A stretch of DNA of 33,360 bases, from positions 1 to 33,360 of the forward strand of contig JAAETN010000080.1 in assembly GCA_024228355.1 (NCBI GenBank). Reading direction: 5' to 3'. Under the pieces are notes generated by a model, which worked only from the letters and a program-made list of their open reading frames with translations, did not search any database and was not told where the DNA came from. The stretch's first letter is position 1; every line of letters begins with the position of its first letter. The stretch is from Maribacter sp. (lineage in GTDB: Bacteria > Bacteroidota > Bacteroidia > Flavobacteriales > Flavobacteriaceae). Made by a program: the position numbers and the translations under genes. This document shows, one piece after another, positions 1-8,371 of the stretch.

Positions 1-702
1 CTGACCGAGGAATAAGGCTTGTATTATCCCTAATTCGGCATTTCCGAAATTGGCTTGTTCAAGTTTGGTGATGATATTTTGGCGCAATGATGCAGCATAA
101 CCTTTAATTGTTCTTGAAGAATTTTCAAGAACAGTATGGTTGTTCCCATTCAACTTCAGTTGATGATAAACCCCCTGTTTAAACATATAATTCCTGTAAT
201 TGAATTGATGTGGATTCAAAGGCAATTTAATTTCATCTTTGCTCGCAAGCACTACGAGTTCATCATCTACCTGAAATTTTTGGCCCATTGAATCGATTGC
301 CTTACTGAGCAGTATTTTCCCAGAGGATTTATAAGAATTGTATTCCACTACTTCAGCAAAATAACGTTCTGAAAAAGAAGTTGATTTTAAAACATCAGTA
401 ATCTTTAATTTCCAAGTTTCTTGTGGGCTTGATGTTATATTTGAATAATGGTCATTGGCATTTTTTGGTTGTGCAAGTCCAACAATGAGAACGCCGAGGC
501 AAAGAGTGGTAAGTGCGGTAATTATTCCGAAAGATAGGCCGATGGGCTTTTTTTGTTTAACCAAGATAAAGCCGAGCGTGGATAGAAAAACAAGGGTAAG
601 AAGAAATGGGAAAACTACCCCAATTTCAAAAAAATATCCGACCAAAATTCCTAAAACCAACAATAATGTCAATTTTATTGGAATGAATTTGAACAGATCC
701 AT
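1..702 (-). CDS. comEC: ComEC/Rec2 family DNA-uptake protein, N-terminal part (runs off the left edge)
   Basis: The minus-strand frame opens at ATG 702 (begins MDLFKFIPIKL) and stays open for 234 codons to the window edge, so only the N-terminal part is visible. Hydrophobic helices cover about residues 8-70 and 80-95. A soluble stretch follows with the family signature FNPH-like 'NPHQFNYRNYMFKQG', and the last visible residues, GIIQALFLGQ, match the entry to the competence domain of ComEC proteins (family knowledge). ComEC forms the inner-membrane channel for single-stranded DNA in natural transformation. In Bacteroidota the N-terminal soluble region corresponds to the DUF4131 type. The start lies 3 nt after the stop of the NlpC/P60 gene, so the two are probably co-transcribed. 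The polytopic Competence domain and any beta-lactamase-like domain lie outside the window, so completeness cannot be judged. Confidence 0.85.
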   Translation of the reverse strand, partial: MDLFKFIPIKLTLLLVLGILVGYFFEIGVVFPFLLTLVFLSTLGFILVKQKKPIGLSFGIITALTTLCLGVLIVGLAQPKNANDHYSNITSSPQETWKLKITDVLKSTSFSERYFAEVVEYNSYKSSGKILLSKAIDSMGQKFQVDDELVVLASKDEIKLPLNPHQFNYRNYMFKQGVYHQLKLNGNNHTVLENSSRTIKGYAASLRQNIITKLEQANFGNAELGIIQALFLGQ

Positions 703-705
703 TTT

Positions 706-1263
706 TTAAAGAATTCTTGTAGCCTTTACGAAGGCATAATTCCAATAGCCCTCCCTTAAGGAAGAGACGATGACCCCTCTTGAGGTTGAAGCATGGATAA
801 ACTTGATTTCATCATCTTCCACGGCGACGACCAATCCAACATGGTTGATTTTTTTTCCTTTCCGAGTAGTTTTGAAGAACAATAAATCTCCTTTTTCAAC
901 TTGATGTACACGAATACGTTTTCCTTCATTGGCAATTTCGTTGGAACCCCTAGGGATATCAATGTTATGTTTTTTGAAAGAAACATATAGCAATCCTGAA
1001 CAATCCATGCCTTTACTCGTTGTGCCTCCGAATTTATATCGAACGCCTGAATAAGTAAGCGCCGTATTAATGATGTCATTGGCTTTCGATGAGGGTGAAA
1101 CAGATGTTGGTAATTTACTTGCAGTACTTTCTATCCCAGCCATTTTTGAATCTGATGAGGCTTCAACAGTAATTTTACGTTCTTTGCTGTACGTGGTTTT
1201 CTTTTTAACGACACAACCGCCTAAAAAAAATAAGATTAAAATATATGGAAGTAGTCTTTTCAT
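706..1263 (-). CDS. NlpC/P60 family lipoprotein, cell-wall endopeptidase
   Basis: This is a 185-residue secreted cysteine peptidase of the NlpC/P60 fold, which normally cleaves peptidoglycan stem peptides. I chose ATG 1263 because it gives a clean lipoprotein signal, MKRLLPYILILFFLGGC, with lipobox LGGC17. The longer in-frame start at 1305 would put 14 odd residues ahead of that signal and overlap the end of lpxB. A low-complexity Ser/Lys linker (about 20-62) precedes the catalytic domain. The likely catalytic residues are C88 in GMDCSGLLY, H141 in INHVGLVV and H157 in FIHAS. The gene sits between lpxB (34 nt upstream) and comEC (3 nt downstream), consistent with an envelope operon. The substrate bond cannot be read from the sequence. 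Confidence 0.9.
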   Translation of the reverse strand: MKRLLPYILILFFLGGCVVKKKTTYSKERKITVEASSDSKMAGIESTASKLPTSVSPSSKANDIINTALTYSGVRYKFGGTTSKGMDCSGLLYVSFKKHNIDIPRGSNEIANEGKRIRVHQVEKGDLLFFKTTRKGKKINHVGLVVAVEDDEIKFIHASTSRGVIVSSLREGYWNYAFVKATRIL

Positions 1264-1297
1264 CCCAAAGAATGCTAATTGTCCTTGGATATCAAAT

Positions 1298-2410
1298 TTA
1301 AGCATTTTCTACAATTAGGCTAGCTGCCTTTTCGCTGGCCCCTTCTCCACCTAACTTGTTTTCAAGAAGATTATAGGCTTCCAATTGCTTTTCGCGACCT
1401 GTACCGCTAAGTATTTTGGCTAACTCGTTTTTTATGTTTTTGGCGCTGAGGTCATCTTGAATAAGTTCTTTAACGACCTCTTTATCCATTATTAAGTTAA
1501 CCAGTGAAATGTATTTTAAGGTAATAATGCGCTTGGCAATTTGATAGGACAACCAGTTGGCCTTGTAACAAACAACTTGTGGAACCTTGAATAATGCTGT
1601 TTCCAATGTAGCCGTACCACTAGTTACCAAAGCAGCATGCGATATATTCAGTAAATCATAGGTCTTATTGGCTACAAACCCAACATTGGTATTTACTAAA
1701 AACGGTTTATAAAAATCGTCATCCAAACTAGGGGCACCACCAATAACAAAATTATATTCAGGAAAATCATCTGTAACAGAAAGCATTAATTGGAGCATTT
1801 TATGTACTTCCTGTTTGCGACTTCCGGGCAACAAGGCGATAATTGGCTTATCGCTATCCAAGTTGTTCGCTAACCAAAAGGTCTTTTCATCTAACGTATT
1901 GCGATTACCAATAGCATCGATCAAAGGATGGCCTACAAAATGAACCGGGAAGCCATGTTTATTTTCATAGAATTCTTTTTCGAAAGGCAGTATCACGTAC
2001 ATTGCGTCAATATTCCTTTTTATTTTATTGATCCTACCCTCTCGAGAAGCCCAAATTTGTGGGGAAATGTAATAATTGGTCTTATAATTCCGCTGCTTGG
2101 CCCATTCGGCTATCCGTAGATTGAAACCGGAATAATCTATAAAAATAATGACATCAGGATCAAATTTGGCAATATCATTTTTACAGAATTTAATGTTCTT
2201 GAAAATAGTGCTAAGGTTCAGTAAGACCTCCAAAAAACCCATAAAGGCCATTTCTTTATAGTGTTTTACCAAAGTACCACCGGCGACTTGCATTAAATCA
2301 CCCCCCCAACATCGAATTTCGGCATTTGAATCCTTATTTTTTAAGGCCTTTATTAGATTGGATCCGTGAAGATCTCCAGATGCTTCCCCGGCGATGATAT
2401 AGTACTTCAT
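1298..2410 (-). CDS. lpxB: Lipid-A-disaccharide synthase
   Basis: This 370-residue protein has the length expected for LpxB. The enzyme joins UDP-2,3-diacylglucosamine and lipid X to form the beta-1,6 lipid A disaccharide at the cytoplasmic face of the inner membrane. Visible family marks are the N-terminal MKYYIIAGEASGDLHGSNL, the middle FVGHPLID and the glycosyltransferase segment IALLPGSRKQEV. A C-terminal 'VTSGTATLETAL' segment belongs to the nucleotide-sugar site. The ATG at 2410 directly precedes the conserved N terminus, so the start is secure. The gene lies downstream of surE and the 94-residue membrane protein in the same direction. The 120-nt gap ahead of it holds two heptamer repeat arrays, so it may have its own promoter or post-transcriptional control. 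Confidence 0.96.
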   Translation of the reverse strand: MKYYIIAGEASGDLHGSNLIKALKNKDSNAEIRCWGGDLMQVAGGTLVKHYKEMAFMGFLEVLLNLSTIFKNIKFCKNDIAKFDPDVIIFIDYSGFNLRIAEWAKQRNYKTNYYISPQIWASREGRINKIKRNIDAMYVILPFEKEFYENKHGFPVHFVGHPLIDAIGNRNTLDEKTFWLANNLDSDKPIIALLPGSRKQEVHKMLQLMLSVTDDFPEYNFVIGGAPSLDDDFYKPFLVNTNVGFVANKTYDLLNISHAALVTSGTATLETALFKVPQVVCYKANWLSYQIAKRIITLKYISLVNLIMDKEVVKELIQDDLSAKNIKNELAKILSGTGREKQLEAYNLLENKLGGEGASEKAASLIVENA

Positions 2411-2423
2411 ACAGCGTAAAGAT

Positions 2424-2451
2424 CAAATTCCAAATTCCAAATCCCAAATTC
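2424..2451. repeat. Four tandem 7-bp repeats (caaattc)
   Basis: Four consecutive heptamers are seen: caaattc, caaattc, caaatcc, caaattc. On the lpxB coding strand the unit reads GGAATTT in a shifted phase. The array begins 14 bp before the lpxB start codon and so would lie in its leader. Short heptamer arrays are known from other bacterial phyla (STRR repeats of cyanobacteria). Whether this is related or simple slippage is inference. Confidence 0.8.
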
Positions 2452-2497
2452 TAATTTATTCATTTATTGATAATTAATTTTTCAGGCTATTACATTG

Positions 2498-2525
2498 GTC
2501 TTCCGTCTTCCAACTTCCGTCTTCA
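2498..2525. repeat. Four tandem 7-bp repeats (gtcttcc)
   Basis: Four consecutive heptamers are seen: gtcttcc, gtcttcc, aacttcc, gtcttca. On the opposite strand the unit is GGAAGAC, which shares the GGAA core and the 7-bp period with the array at 2424-2451. It ends 5 bp from the stop codon of the 94-residue membrane protein gene. Confidence 0.8.
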
Positions 2526-2530
2526 TTACT

Positions 2531-2815
2531 TCAAAAGACCTTGTAATATAATATAACCAAAGCGATTAGTATGGTTGCTATCAAAACACCTTTTGCCCGT
2601 TGGTCCCTTCGTAATTTCAAAAACCCAAAAAAGGCCACTAAATTCAATATTGCACCCAGAGCAAGAAGACTCCCTACATGACCTTGTTGTACGGCAGCTG
2701 CAAAGGTTTCGGTTATTCCAAGATCGGAAAACAATACGATATAAATTAAAGTTCCAACTGTATTTGCAATTATGCCGACGATAAAACCTATTATAAGTTC
2801 TTTTTTAGAGTTCAT
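2531..2815 (-). CDS. Small membrane protein, unknown function
   Basis: This 94-residue protein starts with MNSKKELIIGF at ATG 2815. The frame is open further upstream, but that part lies antiphase inside surE and has no membrane-protein character, so the short form is preferred. Three hydrophobic helices are visible: about residues 6-29, 45-68 and 75-93, separated by short charged turns such as KLRRDQRAK. The start codon overlaps the last 11 nt of surE, which suggests translational coupling. I do not recognise a named family, and no catalytic motif is visible. Its position between surE and lpxB suggests an inner-membrane housekeeping role at most. Confidence 0.75.
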   Translation of the reverse strand: MNSKKELIIGFIVGIIANTVGTLIYIVLFSDLGITETFAAAVQQGHVGSLLALGAILNLVAFFGFLKLRRDQRAKGVLIATILIALVILYYKVF

Positions 2816-3587
2816 GTAAATTCCAATTATTAATATTTTGAATGGCATGGTGGGCGGTAAGGTCAAATTGTGTTGGTACCACTGAGACATATCCATTCGC
2901 AAGGGCCCATTCATCGGTATCCTCTCCCTTATCCAAGAGCTCAAATTCCCCAGTGAGCCAGTAGTAATCCTTACCCATGGGATTTGTACGCTTATCAAAC
3001 TTCTCTTTCCAGTTAGCGCGTGCTTGCCTACATATTTTTATGCCCTTTGCAGCTTCATCTCCCATTTTCGGGATGTTTACATTAAGAACTACACCCTTAG
3101 GCATCGTATTTTTAAGAGCTTCCCGGACTATTCTTTTTATTGCATCGCCTGTTGATTCAAAATGGGCATTCCAAGCATAGTCGCAAAGAGAGAATCCAAT
3201 CGCTGGAATACCTTCTATACCTGCCTCAATGGCAGCACTCATGGTACCAGAGTAGATAACATTTATTGAAGCATTTGAACCATGGTTTATTCCGCTGATG
3301 CAGATATCCGGTTTGCGGTCCAATAATTCTTGCAGCGCTAATTTAACACAATCAGCCGGTGTACCGCTACAGCTATATTCGGCAACTGCTCCATCTTTAA
3401 GGTCTATATTGATTTTAGATGAATATAGGGTATTATCTAGTGTTATGGCGTGTCCCATCCCTGATTGAGGACTGTCTGGTGCAACAACTACAACATTCCC
3501 TATTTCAGCCATAAAACGAATTAGTGCCCGCAGTCCTGGAGCGGTAATTCCGTCATCATTTGTTACTAAAATCAAGGGTTTTTCCAT
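2805..3587 (-). CDS. surE: 5'/3'-nucleotidase SurE
   Basis: This 260-residue member of the SurE survival-protein family is a metal-dependent phosphatase of nucleoside 5'- and 3'-monophosphates (family knowledge). The start at 3587 gives MEKPLILVTNDDG, with the family metal-binding pair D11-D12. A longer in-frame start at 3638 adds 17 residues with no family match. Further conserved segments are VVAPDSPQSGMGHAIT, GTPADCVKLAL and 'SGINHGSNA'. It is the first gene of the minus-strand run toward comEC and is divergent from prc. It overlaps the downstream membrane-protein gene by 11 nt. Confidence 0.95.
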   Translation of the reverse strand: MEKPLILVTNDDGITAPGLRALIRFMAEIGNVVVVAPDSPQSGMGHAITLDNTLYSSKINIDLKDGAVAEYSCSGTPADCVKLALQELLDRKPDICISGINHGSNASINVIYSGTMSAAIEAGIEGIPAIGFSLCDYAWNAHFESTGDAIKRIVREALKNTMPKGVVLNVNIPKMGDEAAKGIKICRQARANWKEKFDKRTNPMGKDYYWLTGEFELLDKGEDTDEWALANGYVSVVPTQFDLTAHHAIQNINNWNLHEL

Positions 3588-3712
3588 TTCACATACTTTC
3601 TTGGGTAAAAATACGTTTAAAAAAAGATATGTTCCCAAATCGCGTTTAACAAAAATTTAATGCCTGAATTTGAAGTACTGGCACGGTTTTTTCAGTATAT
3701 TAGGGAATTAGT

Positions 3713-3729
3713 TATGTTCTCGAAACATA
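3713..3729. promoter_or_regulatory. Inverted repeat in the surE/prc divergent region
   Basis: The 201-bp region 3588-3788 between surE and prc must hold both promoters, but I find no exact TAnnTTTG box in either direction. The clearest structure is TATGTT-ctcga-AACATA, two 6-bp arms around a 5-bp centre, about 60 bp ahead of prc. It could be an operator, but a 6-bp dyad in AT-rich DNA can arise by chance. Confidence 0.25.
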
Positions 3730-3788
3730 CTGGGATTGTGATATTCAGTAGAAAGTAAAGGTTATAAATTAATAACAAAGGATATTTT

Positions 3789-5981
3789 ATGAAAAGGAAT
3801 CTAGCCTACGCTCTTATTGCCATGCTTGTTGCAGTTGCTTCATGCAGCTTTACCAATAAATCTTTTGAAAATGACGACAAGGACAAATTGTTGTTGGATT
3901 TGATCACATATGTACTGGAACGAGGACATTATGAACCAAAGGATATCAACGATGATTTTTCGGTAAATGTCTTTGAGGATTTTATTGATATTCTTGATCC
4001 GACCAAAAGATATTTTCTGGAGGATGATATCATGGAATTTGAACAGTACAAATTTCAAATAGACGATCAAATCAAGAACACAGAAATAGCTTTCTTCAAT
4101 TTGGTCTATGATAGGTTAATGACCAGAATGCAGGATGCCAAGGTTATTTACAAACAGGTTTTGTCTGATCCCTTTGACTATAATGTCGAAGAAAATATTA
4201 GTATAAACTACGAAAAGGAACTTTTTGCCGCATCAAGATCTGAATTGAAGGAAAGATGGAGGAAACAATTGAAGTACGCTACCTTGGGCACCTATGATTC
4301 GAAATTATCTCGAACAAAAAAAGAACTGAAAACGTCTAAAACTTTCAAAAATGACCAAGTAGAGACGCACATCGAAGGTAATCCTGATTTGGTAGGTTCA
4401 ACCACCCAAAAAATATTGACTCCCGAAGAAGCTGAATTGGAAGCTAGGGAATCTACACAGAAAACTTTGGATGAGTTTTTCGACTTTATTGACGACCTAG
4501 AACGTAAAGATTGGTTTGTTCAATACATCAACACTATAGTTGATGAATTTGACCCTCATACTTTTTACTTCGCTCCTGATGATAAAGAGAAGTTTGATAC
4601 GAGTATGTCTGGCAAATTCGAAGGTATTGGAGCCCGTTTACAAAAGAAGCCGGAAGGTGCAAAGATTGTTGAAATTATTTCAGGTGGACCGGTTTGGAGA
4701 GACAAACGCTTAGAAGTTGGCGATGAAATAATTAGAGTTGGTCAAGATGGTAAAGACCCTATTGATATAGTTGGTATGCGATTGGATGATGCCATTAAGT
4801 TGATAAAAGGTCCAGAGGGTACCGTTGTGGATCTTACGGTCAGAAAGGTTGATGGTGCTATCGATGTTATCTCTCTTACAAGGGATATTGTGGAATTGGA
4901 AGAATCGTATGCTAAGTCGGCAAATATTATTAAGGATAACCAGCAGTTCGGCCTTATAAATCTACCTAAATTCTATGTTGATTTTAATGATTACTCTGAA
5001 AGAAATGCGGCTACTGATGTAGCCAAAGAAGTAGAAAGATTAAAGCAGGAAGGTGCAGAAGGATTAATTCTTGATCTTCGTGATAATGGTGGGGGGTCTT
5101 TAAAGACCGTTATTGAAATGGCGGGCTTGTTTATAAAAGAGGGTCCAATCGTTCAAGTACGTTCCAATGGAAAAGGCAAGGATGTCTATGATGACAAGGA
5201 TGAACGCATACAATGGGATGGTCCCTTGGTAATTTTGGTGAACGAACTTTCCGCGTCGGCCTCTGAAATTTTGGCTGCCGCAATGCAAGATTATAAAAGA
5301 GCTATTGTTATAGGCAGTAAGCAAACATTCGGTAAAGGAACCGTTCAAAATGTTATTCCTTTGGATAATATTGTACGTAGTAATGAGCATGGTGATTTAG
5401 GAGCTATTAAGCTGACAACCCAAAAGTTTTATAGGATTAATGGCGGCTCTACACAATTGAAAGGTGTTAAAAGTGATGTGGTGGTTCCTGACAAATACAG
5501 CTATATAGATCTAGGCGAAAGAGATCAATCGAACCCATTAAAATGGGATAAGATATCACCTGCAGAATATGATGTTTGGGATGGTTATATTGACTATGAG
5601 CAGACCATTGCAAATAGCGAAAGAAGAATGGCTGCAAATCCTCAAATAAAATTAATTGAGGAAAATGCCAAATGGATTAAATCTGAGCAGGACGAAAATT
5701 TGATTTCATTGAACTATCATATTTATAAGGCTGAGGAGAAGAAAGACAAAGCTAGATCAGATTACTTTAAATCACTTTCTGAATATGATTCCAAGCTCAC
5801 CTTTGAGTCCTTAAAATATGAGGAGGAATTATTTACCAAGGATTCTGTTTTAAGGGAGAAGAGAGATCTCTGGCATAAAGACCTTGCTAAAGATGTGTAT
5901 GTTGAAGAGGCGGTAAATGTATTACAGGACCTTAAAATCAATAATATTAAGCATGCTAAATTAGCCAGTGTAAAGGGATAG
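3789..5981 (+). CDS. prc: Carboxy-terminal (tail-specific) processing protease, S41A family
   Basis: This 730-residue periplasmic protease is of the Prc/Tsp type, which degrades or trims proteins from their C termini. The N terminus MKRNLAYALIAMLVAVASC has a lipobox-like VASC19, so it is probably a lipoprotein. Then come an N-terminal helical domain (about 30-210), a PDZ domain (about 265-350, containing GKFEGIGARL and 'GPEGT'), the S41 peptidase domain and a C-terminal charged DUF3340-like region (about 570-720). The catalytic residues can be placed by spacing against E. coli Prc: S490 (middle Ser of SASASE), D501 (MQDY) and K516 (TFGKGTVQ). The Ser-Lys spacing is one residue longer than in E. 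coli. The gene is monocistronic, with a terminator 28 nt after its stop. Confidence 0.95.
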   Translation: MKRNLAYALIAMLVAVASCSFTNKSFENDDKDKLLLDLITYVLERGHYEPKDINDDFSVNVFEDFIDILDPTKRYFLEDDIMEFEQYKFQIDDQIKNTEIAFFNLVYDRLMTRMQDAKVIYKQVLSDPFDYNVEENISINYEKELFAASRSELKERWRKQLKYATLGTYDSKLSRTKKELKTSKTFKNDQVETHIEGNPDLVGSTTQKILTPEEAELEARESTQKTLDEFFDFIDDLERKDWFVQYINTIVDEFDPHTFYFAPDDKEKFDTSMSGKFEGIGARLQKKPEGAKIVEIISGGPVWRDKRLEVGDEIIRVGQDGKDPIDIVGMRLDDAIKLIKGPEGTVVDLTVRKVDGAIDVISLTRDIVELEESYAKSANIIKDNQQFGLINLPKFYVDFNDYSERNAATDVAKEVERLKQEGAEGLILDLRDNGGGSLKTVIEMAGLFIKEGPIVQVRSNGKGKDVYDDKDERIQWDGPLVILVNELSASASEILAAAMQDYKRAIVIGSKQTFGKGTVQNVIPLDNIVRSNEHGDLGAIKLTTQKFYRINGGSTQLKGVKSDVVVPDKYSYIDLGERDQSNPLKWDKISPAEYDVWDGYIDYEQTIANSERRMAANPQIKLIEENAKWIKSEQDENLISLNYHIYKAEEKKDKARSDYFKSLSEYDSKLTFESLKYEEELFTKDSVLREKRDLWHKDLAKDVYVEEAVNVLQDLKINNIKHAKLASVKG

Positions 5982-6008
5982 GCAATGTCCTTAGAAATTA
6001 TCAAGTAG

Positions 6009-6035
6009 ACCCTGACCTAAGCGTCAGGGTTTTTT
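6009..6035 (+). terminator. Rho-independent terminator of prc
   Basis: A perfect 8-bp stem accctgac/gtcagggt with a 6-nt loop is followed by a run of T, 28 nt after the prc stop codon. Confidence 0.9.
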
Positions 6036-6116
6036 GTTTATCCTTTTCAGAAAGAGCGATGCATATGGGATAATTAATTGCAAGGTATCATCAGGTATTC
6101 AATTATATAATTCGTG

Positions 6117-6151
6117 AAAAATAAAAGCCCCGCATTAATTGCAGGGCTTTT
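6117..6151 (-). terminator. Rho-independent terminator of the sugar transporter gene
   Basis: Arms at 6123-6133 and 6141-6151 (aaaagccccgc / gcagggctttt) form an 11-bp stem. The single mismatch is C-A on the plus strand but a G-U pair in the minus-strand RNA, and on that strand a U-rich tract follows. It lies 41 bp past the transporter stop codon, so it fits minus-strand transcription better. Confidence 0.85.
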
Positions 6152-6192
6152 GATTTTCATATCATTAGATTAAAAAATATTCTTGATCTAGC

Positions 6193-7644
6193 TTATTTTT
6201 TTGTAAATACGGCTTCCATTTCTTCCAATGTTTTGCCTTTGGTTTCAGGGATATATTTCCAAACGAACAAGATAATAATCACGATAAATCCTGAAAACAG
6301 AAAATAGGGCAGGGCATTATTCCATGTGCCACCATCCATAATCAGTCTATTGGTATCACTCTCAACAATTATAGGGAAAGTCTGTGATACAAAATAATTG
6401 GCCAACCATTGAGCTGCCACTGCGACTGCCATGGCCGCACTTCTAATTTTATTAGGAAAAATCTCAGATAACAACACCCAAACAATCGGACCCATTGACA
6501 TCGCGAATGCACCTATAAAGATCAAAACACCAATTAAGCTCAGTATACCTTCAAAAGTAGAAATTGTTGGTAATCCAGCTGAATTTATCTGTGAATAATC
6601 ACTGAAATATAAGGTGAAGCCCATTATTAAAAAACCTACCAACATTCCAAAGCCGCCAATAATCAATAACGGTTTTCTACCTAATTTATCGACGGTGAAC
6701 ATCGCTATAAAAGTAAATATCAAGTTGACAGTAGCAAGTAATATTTGCTGTAGAAGGATATCATCCTGTCCAAATCCAAGGGCTTGTTCAAAAATATCGG
6801 CTCCATAATAGAGTACGGCATTGATTCCTGTAAATTGCTGCAATATTGATAATATAGTACCAATGACGACAATGGGCAACATGGTCTTACTGAAAATAGA
6901 AACTTTTACCGCAGTACTTTCCGCTTTAATCGAGTTTCTAATTTCCTTGATTTCCTTGGTGGCTATTTCTTCGCCATGTATTCTTGTTAAAATGTTTTCA
7001 GCTTCTTCTTCTTTCCCTTTGATCATTAACCAACGTGGACTTTTAGGTACAAAAAACAATAGAATCAAAAACAACCCAGCAGGCACCATTTCTGACCAAA
7101 ACATGTTGCGCCATCCAAATGCAATGTTTTCACTTTCGCTCAGTTTGGCCCCAATGAAATAGGTAACCAAGAAAACGACAAAAAACCCGATAACAACTGC
7201 CAGTTGATAAAAGGTCACTAATATCCCCCTGTTCTTTGCAGGAGCTATCTCAGCAATGTACATTGGGGCGTTCATAGAGGCCATACCAATGGCAACACCC
7301 CCGATAAGTCTAAAAATGACCAATAATGTGGTCGATTCTGGTAGCATACTTGGCAGGCCGGAACCCCAAGCCGAGATCATAAAAAGCAACGCTGCAATGA
7401 TCAATGAGTTTTTTCTGCCAATGGCCTTGCTTATGATGCCAGCACAAGCAGCACCTACCAAAGCCCCTAAGAGGGCACTACTCACAATAAAACCTTTTAG
7501 TGCTCCCGTTAATTCGAAATATTTTGAAAAATAAAACTGGGTGCCGTTTATGACCCCAGTATCGTAACCAAACAACAACCCTCCCAGGGTAATGACAATG
7601 GTTATAAAATATATATTGATTTTTTTAGTCGAAGTTTTACCCAT
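6193..7644 (-). CDS. MFS sugar porter (sugar:H+ symporter, XylE/GLUT-like)
   Basis: This 483-residue protein has 12 predicted helices in the sugar-porter family of the major facilitator superfamily. It carries GGLLFGYDTGVINGT in TM1, the loop motif 'KAIGRKNS', RLIGGVAIGMAS in TM4, 'PKSPRWL' after TM6 (usually PESPRWL), QQFTGINAVLYYG in TM7, DKLGRKPLL, and PETKGKTLEEM after TM12. These motifs define proton-coupled or facilitative hexose/pentose transporters. The exact sugar cannot be called. It is transcribed alone, with its own terminator. No sugar-catabolism gene lies beside it here, so its pathway is not revealed by context. The QLS motif that marks glucose preference in some members is not evident. 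Confidence 0.93.
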   Translation of the reverse strand: MGKTSTKKINIYFITIVITLGGLLFGYDTGVINGTQFYFSKYFELTGALKGFIVSSALLGALVGAACAGIISKAIGRKNSLIIAALLFMISAWGSGLPSMLPESTTLLVIFRLIGGVAIGMASMNAPMYIAEIAPAKNRGILVTFYQLAVVIGFFVVFLVTYFIGAKLSESENIAFGWRNMFWSEMVPAGLFLILLFFVPKSPRWLMIKGKEEEAENILTRIHGEEIATKEIKEIRNSIKAESTAVKVSIFSKTMLPIVVIGTILSILQQFTGINAVLYYGADIFEQALGFGQDDILLQQILLATVNLIFTFIAMFTVDKLGRKPLLIIGGFGMLVGFLIMGFTLYFSDYSQINSAGLPTISTFEGILSLIGVLIFIGAFAMSMGPIVWVLLSEIFPNKIRSAAMAVAVAAQWLANYFVSQTFPIIVESDTNRLIMDGGTWNNALPYFLFSGFIVIIILFVWKYIPETKGKTLEEMEAVFTKK

Positions 7645-7915
7645 GGTCTCTTTGGTTTAAGGTTACTTAATTAGGATTCTTGATGGTCGTGTTTTGATTA
7701 AGCGTTAAACATTCAACTTAAGACATTGGACATTTATTGGTCAAAAGTATTGATAATAACAAAAATGCTTACTTTTTTTGATTAATTCTAATGCATTAAG
7801 ATCAAATTCAGATTAAATAATAAACGAACCAAATATACCTTTTTGTTCCGGAAATGCCCCTTTGGAATCTTTTAAATATTCAGCTTTTTTATATCGACTT
7901 GATTGGAAAACTGTT
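7645..7915. other. Intergenic region upstream of the sugar transporter
   Basis: These 271 bp hold no supported gene. On the minus strand two exact TAnnTTTG boxes occur, at 7742-7749 (TACTTTTG) and 7830-7837 (TATATTTG). Neither has a TTG at the expected 17-23 bp upstream. The first lies about 100 bp ahead of the transporter start and is the better candidate. No convincing terminator follows the msrA-like gene ending at 7916. Confidence 0.35.
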
Positions 7916-8371
7916 TCAACAGACTCTTAACTTTGGGTCAATGTGATTTTTGCAAAAAGGTTTTTCCGGATTATTATAATAATAGCTGGCAAACTGCTTT
8001 TCAGAAGGTTTAAAGTCAGCATACAATAGTACACGGACAATGAGATTATTATCATACTCTTTTTGTTTTGACTGTAGCATCCGTTTAACTTTATCACGTT
8101 GCACTTCCGAGAATACATAAATAGCCGAACGATATTTAGAACGCATCTGGTGATTGATTGTGCTCTTATGAGTTCTTAAATGAATTTCAACCAATAGATG
8201 TAACGGAATTATATCCTGGTTATAATGAACTATCACTGCTTCTGAGAACGCGCTATTTTCACCAGTAGATGCTATAAAACCTTGGTCTACCTTGCACACA
8301 CCAATCAAAGATTGAAATACCGCTTCGGTACACCAATGGCAACCACCTCCCAATCCGATTTTATTCATCAT
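7916..8371 (-). CDS. Divergent MsrA-like protein
   Basis: This 151-residue protein has the MsrA (peptide methionine-S-sulfoxide reductase) fold signature in altered form: GGGCHWCTEAVF in place of GCFWC, so the reactive C11 is kept but the following Phe is His. The Glu matching MsrA GHAE is kept (AFSEAV). The GTQYRS segment is KYRS, and the FYEAEDYHQ-like segment is FKPSEKQFASYY, which keeps the Glu but loses the Asp. A C-terminal 'FCKNHIDPKL' resembles the resolving-Cys region. ATG 8371 (or 8368) is chosen, because the longer form needs TTG. It overlaps the 90-residue gene by 11 nt. It may be an MsrA paralogue with a different substrate or reductant. A canonical msrA lies in the same cluster. 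Confidence 0.8.
   Translation of the reverse strand: MMNKIGLGGGCHWCTEAVFQSLIGVCKVDQGFIASTGENSAFSEAVIVHYNQDIIPLHLLVEIHLRTHKSTINHQMRSKYRSAIYVFSEVQRDKVKRMLQSKQKEYDNNLIVRVLLYADFKPSEKQFASYYYNNPEKPFCKNHIDPKLRVC

Noticed and set aside
455-709. 84-codon plus-strand open frame
   Set aside because: It is antisense to the comEC start, whose membrane-protein sequence and family marks are convincing. It has no family features of its own.
2424-2525. CRISPR-like array
   Set aside because: The units are 7 bp, directly abutting and without spacers, so they are simple tandem repeats.
2816-2998. N-terminal extension of the 94-residue membrane protein
   Set aside because: It lies antiphase within surE and shows none of the hydrophobic pattern of the rest. 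The ATG at 2815 is sufficient.
7742-7837. TAnnTTTG boxes upstream of the sugar transporter
   Set aside because: Both boxes lack a TTG at 17-23 bp. AT-rich intergenic DNA gives such matches by chance, so they are mentioned only as weak candidates.
7927-8118. Second frame inside the msrA-like gene taken as a sign of a frameshift
   Set aside because: The main frame is intact from start to stop and matches MsrA throughout. The other frame has no similarity.
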